Position numbers and translations under genes: made by a program. 64,000 nt of DNA from JBCAXA01 sp038749025 (GTDB lineage: Bacteria; Pseudomonadota; Gammaproteobacteria; Steroidobacterales; Woeseiaceae), in the NCBI GenBank assembly GCA_038749025.1, contig JBCDIL010000003.1, positions 149,224-213,223 of the forward strand. Reading direction: 5' to 3'. Below the pieces are notes generated by a model. It did no database searches. It was not told the origin of the DNA and saw only the letters and a list, made by a program, of their open reading frames with translations. Below, in pieces: positions 50,695 to 59,748 of the stretch. Within the stretch, counting starts at the first letter, position 1, and each line of letters begins with the position of its first letter.

Positions 50695-52098
50695 ATGGGG
50701 ACTAAGCAACGATTCAGTTGTCGCCTACGCGTGCACGTGCTCGCCAGCGCTTTCGTAGCGCTGTGCCTGGGATCGACCGCGCAGGCACAATGGCCGCAGC
50801 AAAGCTGCAGCCTCCGGCATCGTATACCGGTGACCGTATCGGCCACCACGGGAACGCATGATGCGGAAACTCGGATTGACCTCTCCAGCACCGACTTCCC
50901 CGCCGATTACACTTTTTCAACCAGCGCCGATGACGTACGCGTTTTCCGTGCGGACGACTCCACTCCGGTCGACTTTGTTGTCGCTGGTTGGGACCCATTC
51001 GCCCGAACGGCAACGATATATATTCGACTACCCGCGATTGGCAGTGGCTCCTCGGAACTCGTATACATCTATATAGGTGACGAGTCGCTCGGTGCTGCCG
51101 ACAACGCGCTCGCTGTTTTTCCAAGCGCAGGCGTCCGACTACGCAGCCGCGTCTCAACGGCGGACCCAACCAGTGCCGCCACAGGATTAGCGGCGTTTGC
51201 AGCGGCGACCGTTGATGTTGACGACACGGTGCGTACCAGCGTGACCGGGCTCACCAACCGAGCGATCGGTGGAACGAACGGTAACTTCGGCTGGTGCATC
51301 AGTGCGGTTCTCAACGTTACGCCGACGACAGCTGGCCTCTGGGAGTTTCGCTATGGCGCGGACTTCGGTCGCGGTGGTCACCTTTACGTTAGCGGTCAAG
51401 CACTCGAAGAAGACTGGAACGACGATCTGTGGTGGGCCGGCAATTACGCCAACACGGGCGAAACGCTCGAAGGCTCAATCAACTTGACACCGGGTTGGCA
51501 TCGCTACGAAGCCCTCGGATACGAGGGTTGCTGTGATGGAGCGGTCGGCTTTCAAGCACGCCCGCCCGGTGGCGCGTGGCAAGACCTCAGTAGCACCAAC
51601 TTCGCCATCCGCGGCGCGCAATGCGTCAACGTCGCGGCAAACGTGGCGGTTGCACCACCAGAGAGCTGTGGCACGAACCTCACGGTTGCCAAGACCGTTT
51701 CTGTCGATGCCAGCAGCACCGACAATTTTTTTGTCCCGGGCAGTGTTGTTCGCTACGACATCATCGTCCAGAACCCCGGCCAACGCGTAGACCCGACAAC
51801 CTTGGTGCTGACCGATGCATTCCCGCCAGAGGTGGCTGTGATAGTCAGCGGTGCCGGCGCGTTCGCGTTTACCGATGGTTCGACGGCATCCGGCGTGAGC
51901 TTTGCTTACGACGGTCCGGCGAGCACGACCGACAGCGTCGAGTTTTCAACGGACGGCGTGGACTTCAGTTACACGCCATCCAGCCCATCGGATCCTTTGG
52001 TCACGCACATTCGCTTCCGCCCGACAGGAGCACTGAATCCGAGCTCCGGCAGTTCGGTACCGAGTTTTACAATCAGCGTCTTAGGAGTCGTGCAGTAG
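50695..52098 (+). CDS. Secreted DUF2341/MshQ-like protein
   Basis: 467-aa exported protein: signal peptide CRLRVHVLASAFVALCLGSTAQAQ, then a DUF2341-like domain (HRIPVTVSATTGTHDAETRIDLSSTDFPADYTFSTSADDVRVFRADDSTPVDFVV), a PA14-like jelly-roll (LWEFRYGADFGRGGHLYVSGQALEEDWNDDLWW) and a DUF11-like C-terminal repeat (LTVAKTVSVDASSTDNFFVPGSVVRYDIIVQNPG). This order matches the front of MshQ-type pilus-associated proteins, but the large C-terminal part is missing. No MSHA genes are nearby. It may be a free-standing adhesin or envelope protein. The start at 50695 precedes the signal peptide; the upstream frame is not supported. Confidence 0.75.
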   Translation: MGTKQRFSCRLRVHVLASAFVALCLGSTAQAQWPQQSCSLRHRIPVTVSATTGTHDAETRIDLSSTDFPADYTFSTSADDVRVFRADDSTPVDFVVAGWDPFARTATIYIRLPAIGSGSSELVYIYIGDESLGAADNALAVFPSAGVRLRSRVSTADPTSAATGLAAFAAATVDVDDTVRTSVTGLTNRAIGGTNGNFGWCISAVLNVTPTTAGLWEFRYGADFGRGGHLYVSGQALEEDWNDDLWWAGNYANTGETLEGSINLTPGWHRYEALGYEGCCDGAVGFQARPPGGAWQDLSSTNFAIRGAQCVNVAANVAVAPPESCGTNLTVAKTVSVDASSTDNFFVPGSVVRYDIIVQNPGQRVDPTTLVLTDAFPPEVAVIVSGAGAFAFTDGSTASGVSFAYDGPASTTDSVEFSTDGVDFSYTPSSPSDPLVTHIRFRPTGALNPSSGSSVPSFTISVLGVVQ

Positions 52099-52100
52099 TC

Positions 52101-53789
52101 TTACTGGACGTCGGCCAGTCGAACGCGCGGCCAGAGCTTTTCGACGGTATCCGTCTGCCCGGTCATTTCCCAGTGAATCAACGCGATCGGTAGTCGCCCC
52201 GCTGCCATGAACGTGTCGTGAAAGTTCTTCAACACGAACGCATCGCCTAATTGGCGCTTGCGCTCGGCCAGAAGCCTCTGCATTTGCAACATACCGATGG
52301 TGTAGCCGAGCCCATAACCGGGCGGCCGACGCAGATAGATTTCGGCGTCGACGCGCGCGACATTTTTGTCAAGGTACGGCACGCGCTCTAGCCACCAGGC
52401 GACAGCCTCATCAACATCCATCTCGTTCAGCTGCAACCAAACATCGGCCGGTACGCGCGCCGCTCTAAAAATACCGAAGATGTAGATCAACTCGCGCACA
52501 CGTGGCGCCACATCGAGACCGGCTTCAAGCATCGCCTCTTCCAGGTACACCGCCCAGCCCTCCGTGCGGGCTCCGCTGGTAAACCGACCGCGTATCGGAT
52601 GCCGGTTGACGCGTTCCATAACACCGTCGAAGCGATGCCCCGGAATCACCGCATGCAAGTGGTCCGGAGTTGGGTCGCGAAACTGCACTTGCTCCCAGAA
52701 ATTGGGTCCGTCGGGACGCTCGATCCACGGAACGTTAGTGCCCAGTGTCCCGATAAAACCGGGCACGCTAATGATTTCCTCGTCGCCTAGGAATTCTCGG
52801 ATCATGGTATCGACACGGTTAATCCGCTCGGCATACTCCGCGGCCGTAGCAGGCAACTCAATCGGCGGTAACTCACGATTTTTGTGCTGTGCGAGACCGT
52901 AAACTGCCCACAGGCGATCGAGTTCACGCAAACCCAGCGTGACCATATCGTCGGTATCCCATGGCATCAGCTTGACGTGTTTCAAGTACCAGTCGAAATG
53001 CGCTTTGCCCACACCGGCTTGGCCCGTCATCGACGGCCGCTTATCGACGAGCCAATCCGAAAACGCGGTAACCGCATCGCGTGTGGCTTGAATCTCCGGA
53101 ACGAGATTGGGTTGCTCAGCAGACGCCCGCGCTAGCAAGTCGTCGTACCAGCCAAGCACGCCCGCAGGCGGTACGGCGCGATACGGGTAGCCATGGCCAA
53201 CACCATCGGCATTGCTAAGGTTGTAGATTGCCAAGTCCGCGTAGTCGGCGGCAACGTCGGTCAGGTTCTTTTGCGCCGCGTCAATGAGTAGCGCAACGGC
53301 ACGCAGCTCAGCTTGGAAGGCGAGAGCGGCTTTCTCATCAAGCGGTAATCGGGTAAACGTTAATCGCAACATCCGATCGACATAGAAGCCAGGATCGCGT
53401 GCCCATGGCTTTGCCACGCGCAGCATGAACTCGGCTTGGTCGAGTCGCGATCTGACGGCTAAGTAGTCGACTTGCTGCGCTAACGTAAAGTCGACGACAG
53501 CCATGTCGGCGAGTCGATCCTGAAAGGCAGCGATTTTCTCCTCACGCGTTGCTATCGCCGCGGCACCATAGTCCGGGTTAACGTCGGTGGCCGCACCGGC
53601 GATATCGCGATTTGGAACTGCGCGACGTGCTCGAGCTTCGTCCTCCCAGTTCAGAAACTCGTCATAGAGAGCTACCAAATCATCGTAGTCACCGGTACCG
53701 GATGGCATGCCCGGGATCGATTCGGCGTGTACCGACCCGACCGATAGAAGAGTCGCCCACAGCAGAGCAGTTACCCCAAAACGTCGCAT
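52101..53789 (-). CDS. DUF885 family exported protein
   Basis: 562-aa protein with a signal peptide (GVTALLWATLLSVGSVHAE) and the DUF885 body. GARTEGWAVYLEEAMLEAG is the key segment: the E-G-W-A-x-Y-x-E motif resembles a zinc-peptidase helix, but a clear HExxH is not seen. The C-terminus PIALIHWEMTGQ is typical. Members are often annotated as uncharacterised exported proteins of the peptidase-like M3/M48 clan. It is convergent with the secreted DUF2341 gene, with two bases between stop codons. Function is unknown. Confidence 0.9.
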   Translation of the reverse strand: MRRFGVTALLWATLLSVGSVHAESIPGMPSGTGDYDDLVALYDEFLNWEDEARARRAVPNRDIAGAATDVNPDYGAAAIATREEKIAAFQDRLADMAVVDFTLAQQVDYLAVRSRLDQAEFMLRVAKPWARDPGFYVDRMLRLTFTRLPLDEKAALAFQAELRAVALLIDAAQKNLTDVAADYADLAIYNLSNADGVGHGYPYRAVPPAGVLGWYDDLLARASAEQPNLVPEIQATRDAVTAFSDWLVDKRPSMTGQAGVGKAHFDWYLKHVKLMPWDTDDMVTLGLRELDRLWAVYGLAQHKNRELPPIELPATAAEYAERINRVDTMIREFLGDEEIISVPGFIGTLGTNVPWIERPDGPNFWEQVQFRDPTPDHLHAVIPGHRFDGVMERVNRHPIRGRFTSGARTEGWAVYLEEAMLEAGLDVAPRVRELIYIFGIFRAARVPADVWLQLNEMDVDEAVAWWLERVPYLDKNVARVDAEIYLRRPPGYGLGYTIGMLQMQRLLAERKRQLGDAFVLKNFHDTFMAAGRLPIALIHWEMTGQTDTVEKLWPRVRLADVQ

Positions 53790-54033
53790 TGTTTAGATCT
53801 TTTGAGCTTAGGCTTACCCGACCTTATTGGCTGAGTATCCCACGCCAATAGTGATTTGGCATCAGGATGCCTTACACCGAACGGTACCTACCATTAACAC
53901 GTCCACCTACATGCATGCATGACCATAGTGACTGGCGCTGGCACTGAGATAAACCGCGCCTAGTTGGCACAGATACAACTACGCGCGTCGCGTATAAGAA
54001 AACCGACAGCGACAATTTGGACAGGGGGCACTT

Positions 54034-54657
54034 ATGAATCGGCTACTCTTGCTTGGCGTGTCCGCCTTGATTTTGCTCGGCCTAAGCGCCTGCGAAAAGA
54101 AACAACCGGGGCCATCAACGACCGGAAAAATCTGCCACATCGTTGGCGGCGATAACGACGGGCGACAAGGTCGTTACGACGATGAAGGCTCGTGCTGCGA
54201 CGCAGACGAAGATGGCAACGAAGTTCCCGGCAGTTGGGGCTGCACCGACTGCAAATCCGATAAAACCGGAGGTTCCTGTAAAGACGGACCGAAGCCGACG
54301 AGTGGCACTGCGGGTGACGGCTCTGGCGGGAGCGGTTTGGTTGACCCAGGTTCCGCCATCGTCGGAACCGTACCGGCATTTGGATCGGCACCAACCAGCT
54401 TCTGCAATCGCTCCAACGAGGGCCTTGTGCTCACGTTCCAAAATACGGGCACCGCGACCTCGGGGCTTGCCACTGTTTCGGTAACGTTTCGCGTTGCTGA
54501 CAACGACGTCGTCACGGAGACAGAGCGACCGACTATTCCGGCCGGTCAATCGATTGAGGTGACAGTGCCTATTCCAGCAGGCTGCTTCAGTCCTGACTGC
54601 CCGTTTAGTTTTTCGTGGGCGAACCAACCCGCGCACGTCGGCTTGTGTATCGGCTGA
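54034..54657 (+). CDS. Cys-rich lipoprotein
   Basis: 207-aa predicted lipoprotein: MNRLLLLGVSALILLGLSAC is a signal peptide ending in a lipobox. The mature protein has two parts. Residues about 30-75 are Cys- and Asp-rich (GRYDDEGSCCDADEDGNE, WGCTDCKSDKTGGSC). Residues about 100-205 form a CARDB-like beta domain (CNRSNEGLVLTFQNTGTATSGLATVSVTF). GGGG upstream of the ATG supports the start. It is divergent from the DUF885 gene; the 244-bp gap has no other gene. Function unknown; the Cys/Asp block may bind metal. Confidence 0.7.
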   Translation: MNRLLLLGVSALILLGLSACEKKQPGPSTTGKICHIVGGDNDGRQGRYDDEGSCCDADEDGNEVPGSWGCTDCKSDKTGGSCKDGPKPTSGTAGDGSGGSGLVDPGSAIVGTVPAFGSAPTSFCNRSNEGLVLTFQNTGTATSGLATVSVTFRVADNDVVTETERPTIPAGQSIEVTVPIPAGCFSPDCPFSFSWANQPAHVGLCIG

Positions 54658-54684
54658 CCGACTAGCGAATGTCAGCTTGAACGC

Positions 54685-54708
54685 CGCTGCGCACTTCGGT
54701 GCGCAGCG
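54685..54708. terminator. UUCG-tetraloop hairpin between convergent genes
   Basis: CGCTGCGCAC-TTCG-GTGCGCAGCG, a perfect 10-bp stem with a stable TTCG loop. It lies 30 bases after the lipoprotein stop and before the convergent sugar kinase, so it could end transcription from either side. No T-tract follows. Confidence 0.65.
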
Positions 54709-54786
54709 CTTGCGCTCGTGAAAACGGCAGTGGCAGCGGCAGGTATCCGTAGCCGTCGAAACGCGGCTTGTTAGCTGTCGAGTAAT

Positions 54787-55707
54787 CTACGGCATTGCAG
54801 CTACGGGAATGAGCGCACCACGATGCTGGATCACACGCCCAGCTAAGCGGTTGCCAACCGCTGCCGCTTGCTCGGCCCGCTGACCGTCGAGTAATGCGGC
54901 AAGGAAGCCCGCGTTAAAGCTATCGCCAGCGCCCGTTGTATCGATCGGCTGGACGATATCCTCGACCGCGATGTGCAGGGGTTGGTCATCGTCGCTTAAT
55001 AGCCAGGCACCATCCGGTCCATTCTTTACGACGACTGTCGCGGCCCCTAAGGAACGCCAACGATGTGCATGCTCGACGGGACTTGCCCAGCCAAATAGTT
55101 TGTCGTCGTCTTCACTGGTGGGTAACACAATCGAAGCCAACCTGCCGACCGTCGCCAGATTGTCGCGAGCGACGTCTTCAGACTGCCAACCGTACGGCCG
55201 GTAATTGCCGTCGAACGCGACCTTCACTCCGCCCTCGTTACAGGCGCGAGCAACACCCAGCAGTTCATGGCGATGCTGCGGGGACAGTATCGCAAAAGAA
55301 ATACCACTGAAATAGAACAGATCAGACTGTGTGGTCGAGTCGATCGCCGACCCGGCGTCCGATAGCGAAAAAAAGTCCCGTGCCGCAGAGCGGTCGCGCC
55401 AATACGTGAAGTAGCGCTCTCCCTGACCATCGGTTCGAATGGCGTAAAGGCCCGGCACACGAGATGGATGCCGAACAATGTGCGCTGTACCAACACCCTC
55501 TTGATGTAGACGTTCGATGATCGCGTCGGAGTACGTGTCGGTACCGAGCGCCGTTATGAAGCTAACGTCGTGACCTAGCCGCGCCATGTAGACGGCCGTG
55601 TTTAACGTATCGCCGGCCACACCGAGTTGCGCAGCGCCGAAGACAGCACCGGCCTCAGCCGACGCCACTTCCAACAACGGCTCCCCAAAAACGCTGATGC
55701 TCGCCAT
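54787..55707 (-). CDS. kdgK: 2-dehydro-3-deoxygluconokinase
   Basis: 306-aa PfkB-family sugar kinase. GVAGDTLNTAVYMARLG is the substrate-side signature, GERYFTYWRDRSAARDFF is typical of KDG kinases, and DTTGAGDSFNAGFLAALL carries the catalytic Asp in the PfkB motif 2. Full length. It phosphorylates 2-keto-3-deoxygluconate to KDPG, which Entner-Doudoroff aldolase then splits; no aldolase gene is in the window. It is the third gene of the minus-strand lyase operon, 21 bases after the SDR stop. Distance and order fit co-transcription from the PL17 promoter. Confidence 0.92.
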   Translation of the reverse strand: MASISVFGEPLLEVASAEAGAVFGAAQLGVAGDTLNTAVYMARLGHDVSFITALGTDTYSDAIIERLHQEGVGTAHIVRHPSRVPGLYAIRTDGQGERYFTYWRDRSAARDFFSLSDAGSAIDSTTQSDLFYFSGISFAILSPQHRHELLGVARACNEGGVKVAFDGNYRPYGWQSEDVARDNLATVGRLASIVLPTSEDDDKLFGWASPVEHAHRWRSLGAATVVVKNGPDGAWLLSDDDQPLHIAVEDIVQPIDTTGAGDSFNAGFLAALLDGQRAEQAAAVGNRLAGRVIQHRGALIPVAAMP

Positions 55708-55728
55708 AGCGAAACCTATCCGGACGAT

Positions 55729-56484
55729 TTATGAGTACAGCAAACCGCCATTGATATCGACGCTGGCGCCGGTGATAAAGCTTGAATTTGAGGATGCCAG
55801 GTACGCGACAAGATCTGCCACCTCAGGTGCTTTGCCCTCGCGGCGCAGCGGTGTCGAAGCCGCCACGTTCTTACGGACCTCGGGCTTAGAAAACGTGTCG
55901 TGGAAACTCGTGCTAATCATGCCGGGGCAAACGCAATTAACGCGAATACCCGATGGTCCTAACTCCTTCGCCATCGCGCGTGTGAAGGTCATGACCGCCC
56001 CTTTCGATGTCGCGTAGGCAGCTGCGCCCGGCCCGCCGCCATCACGACCCGCTTGTGAGGCGAAATTAACGATCGCCGCACCTTCTTGCATGTACGGTAC
56101 GACCGCATGTGTTGTAAGAAACGTACTGGTTACATTAAGGCGCATTAGATGGTCGAAGAATTCCCCATCCATGTCGAGCAACGGCTTACGCGCGACAAGA
56201 CCGCCAACGACGTTCACGAGTATGTCGATCGAATCGCCATAGGCTGCGCGCGTTTTCTCGACAAGACTGGCAACATCGGCGTCCTTAGTCATATCGCCGG
56301 CGACCGCGATAGCGGTGCCACCGGCAGCTCCGATCGCGGCTACAGTTTCCTCGCCAGAGTTCGCATTGCTGAAATAGTTAACGACGACTTTGGCACCTTC
56401 GGCGGCAAGTTTCTCGGATACCGCGCGACCGATATCACGGGCACCTCCGGTTACGATTGCCACTTTTCCCTCTAAGCTATTCAC
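55729..56484 (-). CDS. SDR, probable DEH reductase
   Basis: 251-aa classical SDR starting at a GTG at 56484 (NSLEGKVAIVTGGARDIGRAVSEKLAAEG). TGGARDIGR binds the cofactor, INFASQAGRDGGG supplies the catalytic Ser and YATSKGAVM the Tyr/Lys pair; GASVDINGG closes the protein. AAGGA sits upstream of the GTG. The longer open frame to 56649 overlaps the PL17 gene. It is in an operon with the PL17 lyase and KDG kinase, where it would reduce 4-deoxy-L-erythro-5-hexoseulose uronate (DEH) to KDG. That is a strong contextual inference; the fold alone gives only an SDR. Confidence 0.88.
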   Translation of the reverse strand: MNSLEGKVAIVTGGARDIGRAVSEKLAAEGAKVVVNYFSNANSGEETVAAIGAAGGTAIAVAGDMTKDADVASLVEKTRAAYGDSIDILVNVVGGLVARKPLLDMDGEFFDHLMRLNVTSTFLTTHAVVPYMQEGAAIVNFASQAGRDGGGPGAAAYATSKGAVMTFTRAMAKELGPSGIRVNCVCPGMISTSFHDTFSKPEVRKNVAASTPLRREGKAPEVADLVAYLASSNSSFITGASVDINGGLLYS

Positions 56485-56506
56485 ACTCTTATTCCTTACG
56501 GCTGCA

Positions 56507-58825
56507 TTAATGCTGTTCTTGGTAATGGAACGGGCCCTGCCACCGATAGGTACCGTGGCTCGTTCGCAACTGGTGTTTCGCCGACGCATCACTGTCAGCG
56601 TTAGCGACGATGAAAACGCCGCGATAGCCATCGCGCCCTTCCAAGGCAATGGCAGAGTAATTCGTGTCGTCGTGGATTACGGCTAGGTTTGTCAGGTCGC
56701 CGTGCGGCTGCAGAGTTAACTCTGACACGGGGCTATAGTTGCCATGTCCTTCGATCGCATTGGCGAACAGCGTAGGTCCAGCCGCGTCGCGGCGCACTAT
56801 CAGGCCAGCATCGCGACGCAAGTTAAAATCAGGGTCGTTTGCGCCCAAGCGAGTAAACAACCAGGTATCGCCGGGCGATACGGCGCTCGTTAGCGTGTAA
56901 AAAGTGTTGTTACTCAGCCATTGGAACTGCGCTTGCTGGCCATTGGGTTTTCCGCTCGCCTCAAGGTAGAGGTGTTGATAACCGTTGTCCTCGCCGAGAA
57001 TGCTACGTGGCGACGCTGGTTGCAGCGTAAAACTGGTCTCGAGATGCTGACCGATAAACCAGAAAGGTAAGTCGTACTGGTGCCGCTCGATCGAGCTCAC
57101 TCGAAACAGGTCGAGCACGATTGATCGATCAAACGGTGCGGGCCTAAGCAGCGCCATCGTTCGGCGCAGCTCAGTCCCCGGGTACGCATGCGAGTCGACG
57201 GCGCTAACGACTTGTAAGTTCGGGTCCGAGACGTTGAAGAATCCAAGCTCAGAGTGATGTTCACTCCCAAGGGCGTACTGGCCGCGAAAATGCGAGACCT
57301 GGTCTTGCGTGACCGTGTTGTGCGCGATGGTCTGCTTGGCCCAGGTCGAGTTCTCGGGCAGGTAGTTACCGCCACCCTTTTGCCCGATATTGACGAACCG
57401 CACGAGCCCGTAATCCTGGAGAACCTCTTGCCCAGCCTGGTAGAGCGAAAACGACAGTTTGTCGTAATGGCCGTGACTGAGCCCCTGCGCCGAGTATTTG
57501 AATACCAGCGTCAGTTCCTCGCGGGCCACTCGCAAAATGGCAACGCCGCCTTCATCGCCATTCGCGCCGTCGGACAGATTAATTGACCGTTTCTGAAACG
57601 GTTTGGCCAGGCCATCACGAATACCGAGAGCAACCGCGAACCCTGCGTCGTCGAGTGTTACCGTCCCTTGCTGTTCAGCGATGCTGAGGAAACTGCGATT
57701 GCCATTGCCGGCGTGGTACGCGATATCGACCGCTGCTACCAGCGAACCGGTGAAGTACGACATGCCTTTCTGCGCATCATTGAGCGGGAAAAACTCGCCA
57801 TCCGCATCGGCGAGATTAATAAGCGTATCGATGGCCTTGAGCAGAACGCCGTCTTTAAACTCCAGCACTCCTAACTCTGGTCTTACGTTGTTTAAGCTTT
57901 GGCCAAACAACAAAAACGGATACATCGCGTAGCGCTGGTAGTACGGTCCTTCCGTGTAGTAGCCATCCGGCGAAAACGGTTGGTTGAGGTTGGCAAGAAA
58001 GCCAGTGCCATCGCCAGCCCGTTTAATAAAGCCGCCGTCGTTGTCGCGCGTCGTCGTGTCCAGCCCGTCTTGCTCGAGACCGTAGAGCGCTCGATTGACC
58101 AATTCATCGTCGCCCATAGCGAGCCCGATCATGCCAACGGCAGCGGTTCCCCAGGTGCTGTGGTTATGGATACGGTTAAAAAACTGCGGGTTGTCGACAG
58201 ACAGGAAATCCGCAAACGGTCTAAACAGATTTTTCTCGAGCCGCTCTCGCTCAGCGGCCGACAGCCACTCGTAGATCGCGTCGTACCCTTGGCTTGCATA
58301 CAGCAGCCAATTGGCATCGTTCAAGCATTGCCAGAAGAGCTTGCCGCGGGCGTAAGAACGCTCCTGCGGGTGTAGCGGTAACGTCGGGTACAGCGCTTCA
58401 TACTGGAACAACATGTCGCGAAGAAAAATGGCGTATTTCTCGTCGTCGAGAATCTGAAATAAAGCGCCAGCCTTCGGCATCAGCAAGAAATTACGTTTGT
58501 GTCGTTCGTGGGTGTAGCCGCCGGAGAAATCTTTGGGGATCGGTACATCGATACCCCGCTCGATGGCGGCATCCACGTCGGACTGAACCTTAGCGACCGT
58601 CCTGTCGAACAGCGGCACTCGACCAAGTTCGGCGCGGATCCGATGCACGCCGTCTTTCGTCAAGACGAGTCTTGGATGCTCGTCAGCCGTGGCGCCTTTA
58701 ACGGTTGCCGCCAGCACCACCGCAATGCAGAAGCCGCGGACCAACCGGCGCACCGGGCTGTGTGCCACCGGATGTGCTGTGCCAGCCCGCGCTACGCCGA
58801 CCGCATGAAGATGCGCTCCAAACAT
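56507..58825 (-). CDS. PL17 oligoalginate lyase
   Basis: About 772-aa alginate exolyase of polysaccharide lyase family 17. The helical barrel carries N-H in FNRIHNHSTWGTAA and the Tyr-rich active-site block FSPDGYYTEGPYYQRYA, as in Alg17c-type enzymes. The heparinase II/III-like beta-sheet half includes GLSHGHYDKLSFSLYQAGQEVLQDYG and NSTWAKQTIAHNTVTQD. Length is usual. A signal peptide is likely near FCIAVVLAATVKGATA, so it is exported. The ATG at 58825 is used; a GTG at 58753 would start directly at the signal peptide. It releases unsaturated uronate from alginate oligomers for the SDR and kinase that follow. Confidence 0.92.
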   Translation of the reverse strand: MFGAHLHAVGVARAGTAHPVAHSPVRRLVRGFCIAVVLAATVKGATADEHPRLVLTKDGVHRIRAELGRVPLFDRTVAKVQSDVDAAIERGIDVPIPKDFSGGYTHERHKRNFLLMPKAGALFQILDDEKYAIFLRDMLFQYEALYPTLPLHPQERSYARGKLFWQCLNDANWLLYASQGYDAIYEWLSAAERERLEKNLFRPFADFLSVDNPQFFNRIHNHSTWGTAAVGMIGLAMGDDELVNRALYGLEQDGLDTTTRDNDGGFIKRAGDGTGFLANLNQPFSPDGYYTEGPYYQRYAMYPFLLFGQSLNNVRPELGVLEFKDGVLLKAIDTLINLADADGEFFPLNDAQKGMSYFTGSLVAAVDIAYHAGNGNRSFLSIAEQQGTVTLDDAGFAVALGIRDGLAKPFQKRSINLSDGANGDEGGVAILRVAREELTLVFKYSAQGLSHGHYDKLSFSLYQAGQEVLQDYGLVRFVNIGQKGGGNYLPENSTWAKQTIAHNTVTQDQVSHFRGQYALGSEHHSELGFFNVSDPNLQVVSAVDSHAYPGTELRRTMALLRPAPFDRSIVLDLFRVSSIERHQYDLPFWFIGQHLETSFTLQPASPRSILGEDNGYQHLYLEASGKPNGQQAQFQWLSNNTFYTLTSAVSPGDTWLFTRLGANDPDFNLRRDAGLIVRRDAAGPTLFANAIEGHGNYSPVSELTLQPHGDLTNLAVIHDDTNYSAIALEGRDGYRGVFIVANADSDASAKHQLRTSHGTYRWQGPFHYQEQH

Positions 58826-58836
58826 CTGCCAACTGT

Positions 58837-58877
58837 ACAGGTCAATTGATCGCAATTGAACAGTCCAATTGAACTGT
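58837..58877. promoter_or_regulatory. Triplicated CAATTGA-type 12-mer in the divergent control region
   Basis: Three copies of CAATTGA(A/C)C(A/T)GT: an inverted one at 58837-58848 (ACAGGTCAATTG) and two direct ones at 58853-58864 (CAATTGAACAGT) and 58866-58877 (CAATTGAACTGT). They lie upstream of the PL17 gene and about 100 bases from the GntR gene. The regular repeat suggests binding sites for a regulator of both directions. Confidence 0.5.
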
Positions 58878-58923
58878 AGAGGTGTAAATGTTTGGTATCA
58901 AATAGGTATTTTTGCTAAAGGGA

Positions 58924-58967
58924 TTGACAACTAGATTTATCTGGCTGCTATTATTGGTCTGACCAAT
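58924..58967 (+). promoter_or_regulatory. Promoter and FadR-type operator of the regulator gene
   Basis: TTGACA at 58924-58929 and TATTAT at 58949-58954 with 19-bp spacing form a plausible sigma-70 promoter. Overlapping it at 58953-58967 is the perfect palindrome ATTGGTC-T-GACCAAT, the N-TTGGT...ACCAA-N type bound by FadR-family GntR proteins such as PdhR and LldR. It would repress transcription of the regulator and PL6 gene from just upstream of the start. Confidence 0.65.
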
Positions 58968-58973
58968 TTGAGT

Positions 58974-59744
58974 ATGGTGGGTGTAGTGGAGCAACGCTTA
59001 TACGAGTCTGTGGCACAGCACATCAAGCAACGCATCGCGAACGGCATCTACCGGCCGGGTGAGCGCCTGCCCGGCGAACGCGAGCTCGCCGACGAGCTTG
59101 GGGTCAGTCGGGTAACGGTTCGCGAAGCTGAAATCGCGTTACAAGCAATGGGTCATATCCAGATAAAGGCGGGATCAGGGGCCTATGTCAGCGAACAACC
59201 CATCGGTGTCATCGGTCTTGTGCCGCGGGTGAGCGCATTGGAGCTCACCCAGGCGCGGCTGCTGTTCGAATCGGAGGCGGCGGCGCTGGCCGCCCGAGCG
59301 ATAGACAGCGACACGCTGGCTCGTCTGAAGTCGCTGGTCGAGGTGATGTCGGAGCCTCATCCTGATGACGCAGCTGTCGCCGACAACGCGGACAGAGAAT
59401 TCCATCTCAGCATTGCGAAAGCGTCCGGCAACACCGCGGTCCACTTCACGATCGAATCACTGTGGCGAATGCGCAATGAACTACCGTCGGTTCAGGAAGC
59501 GCACGCATCCGTGTGTTCTGACGAGACTGCCAAGGAGCGCGGCCGGGAACACCAAGCGATTTTCGACGCGCTGCAACGGCGCGATGCCTCAGCGGCACGC
59601 GAGGCGATGCAAAAACACTTTACGCGTCTGCTGGCGTCAATGATCGATGCCTCGGAAGCGCAAGCTGTCGAGGCGCTGCGTGTTCAAGCAGCAGCCAGCC
59701 GGCAGCGCTTTCTAGACCCCACCCCCCACAACGAAACGGCATAA
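58974..59744 (+). CDS. GntR-family regulator, FadR subgroup
   Basis: 256-aa transcriptional regulator: winged-helix domain (LYESVAQHIKQRIANGIYRPGERLPGERELADELGVSRVTVREAEIAL) followed by an FCD-type helical ligand-binding domain (RLLFESEAAALAARAI, FHLSIAKASGNTAVHF, EHQAIFDALQRRDASAAREAMQKHF). The R-x-L-P-G-E-R-E-L-A-x-x-L-G-V-S-R signature is intact. Start at 58974 is taken; a GTG a few codons later, after GGTGGGTG, is also possible. It lies four bases before the PL6 gene and likely represses the alginate genes until a uronate-type inducer appears. Confidence 0.9.
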   Translation: MVGVVEQRLYESVAQHIKQRIANGIYRPGERLPGERELADELGVSRVTVREAEIALQAMGHIQIKAGSGAYVSEQPIGVIGLVPRVSALELTQARLLFESEAAALAARAIDSDTLARLKSLVEVMSEPHPDDAAVADNADREFHLSIAKASGNTAVHFTIESLWRMRNELPSVQEAHASVCSDETAKERGREHQAIFDALQRRDASAAREAMQKHFTRLLASMIDASEAQAVEALRVQAAASRQRFLDPTPHNETA

Positions 59745-59748
59745 GTCG

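Noticed and set aside
59175..59444. Minus-strand frame inside the GntR gene, and many similar frames inside the large genes
   Set aside because: Shadows of well-supported coding regions with no start signals or family similarity.
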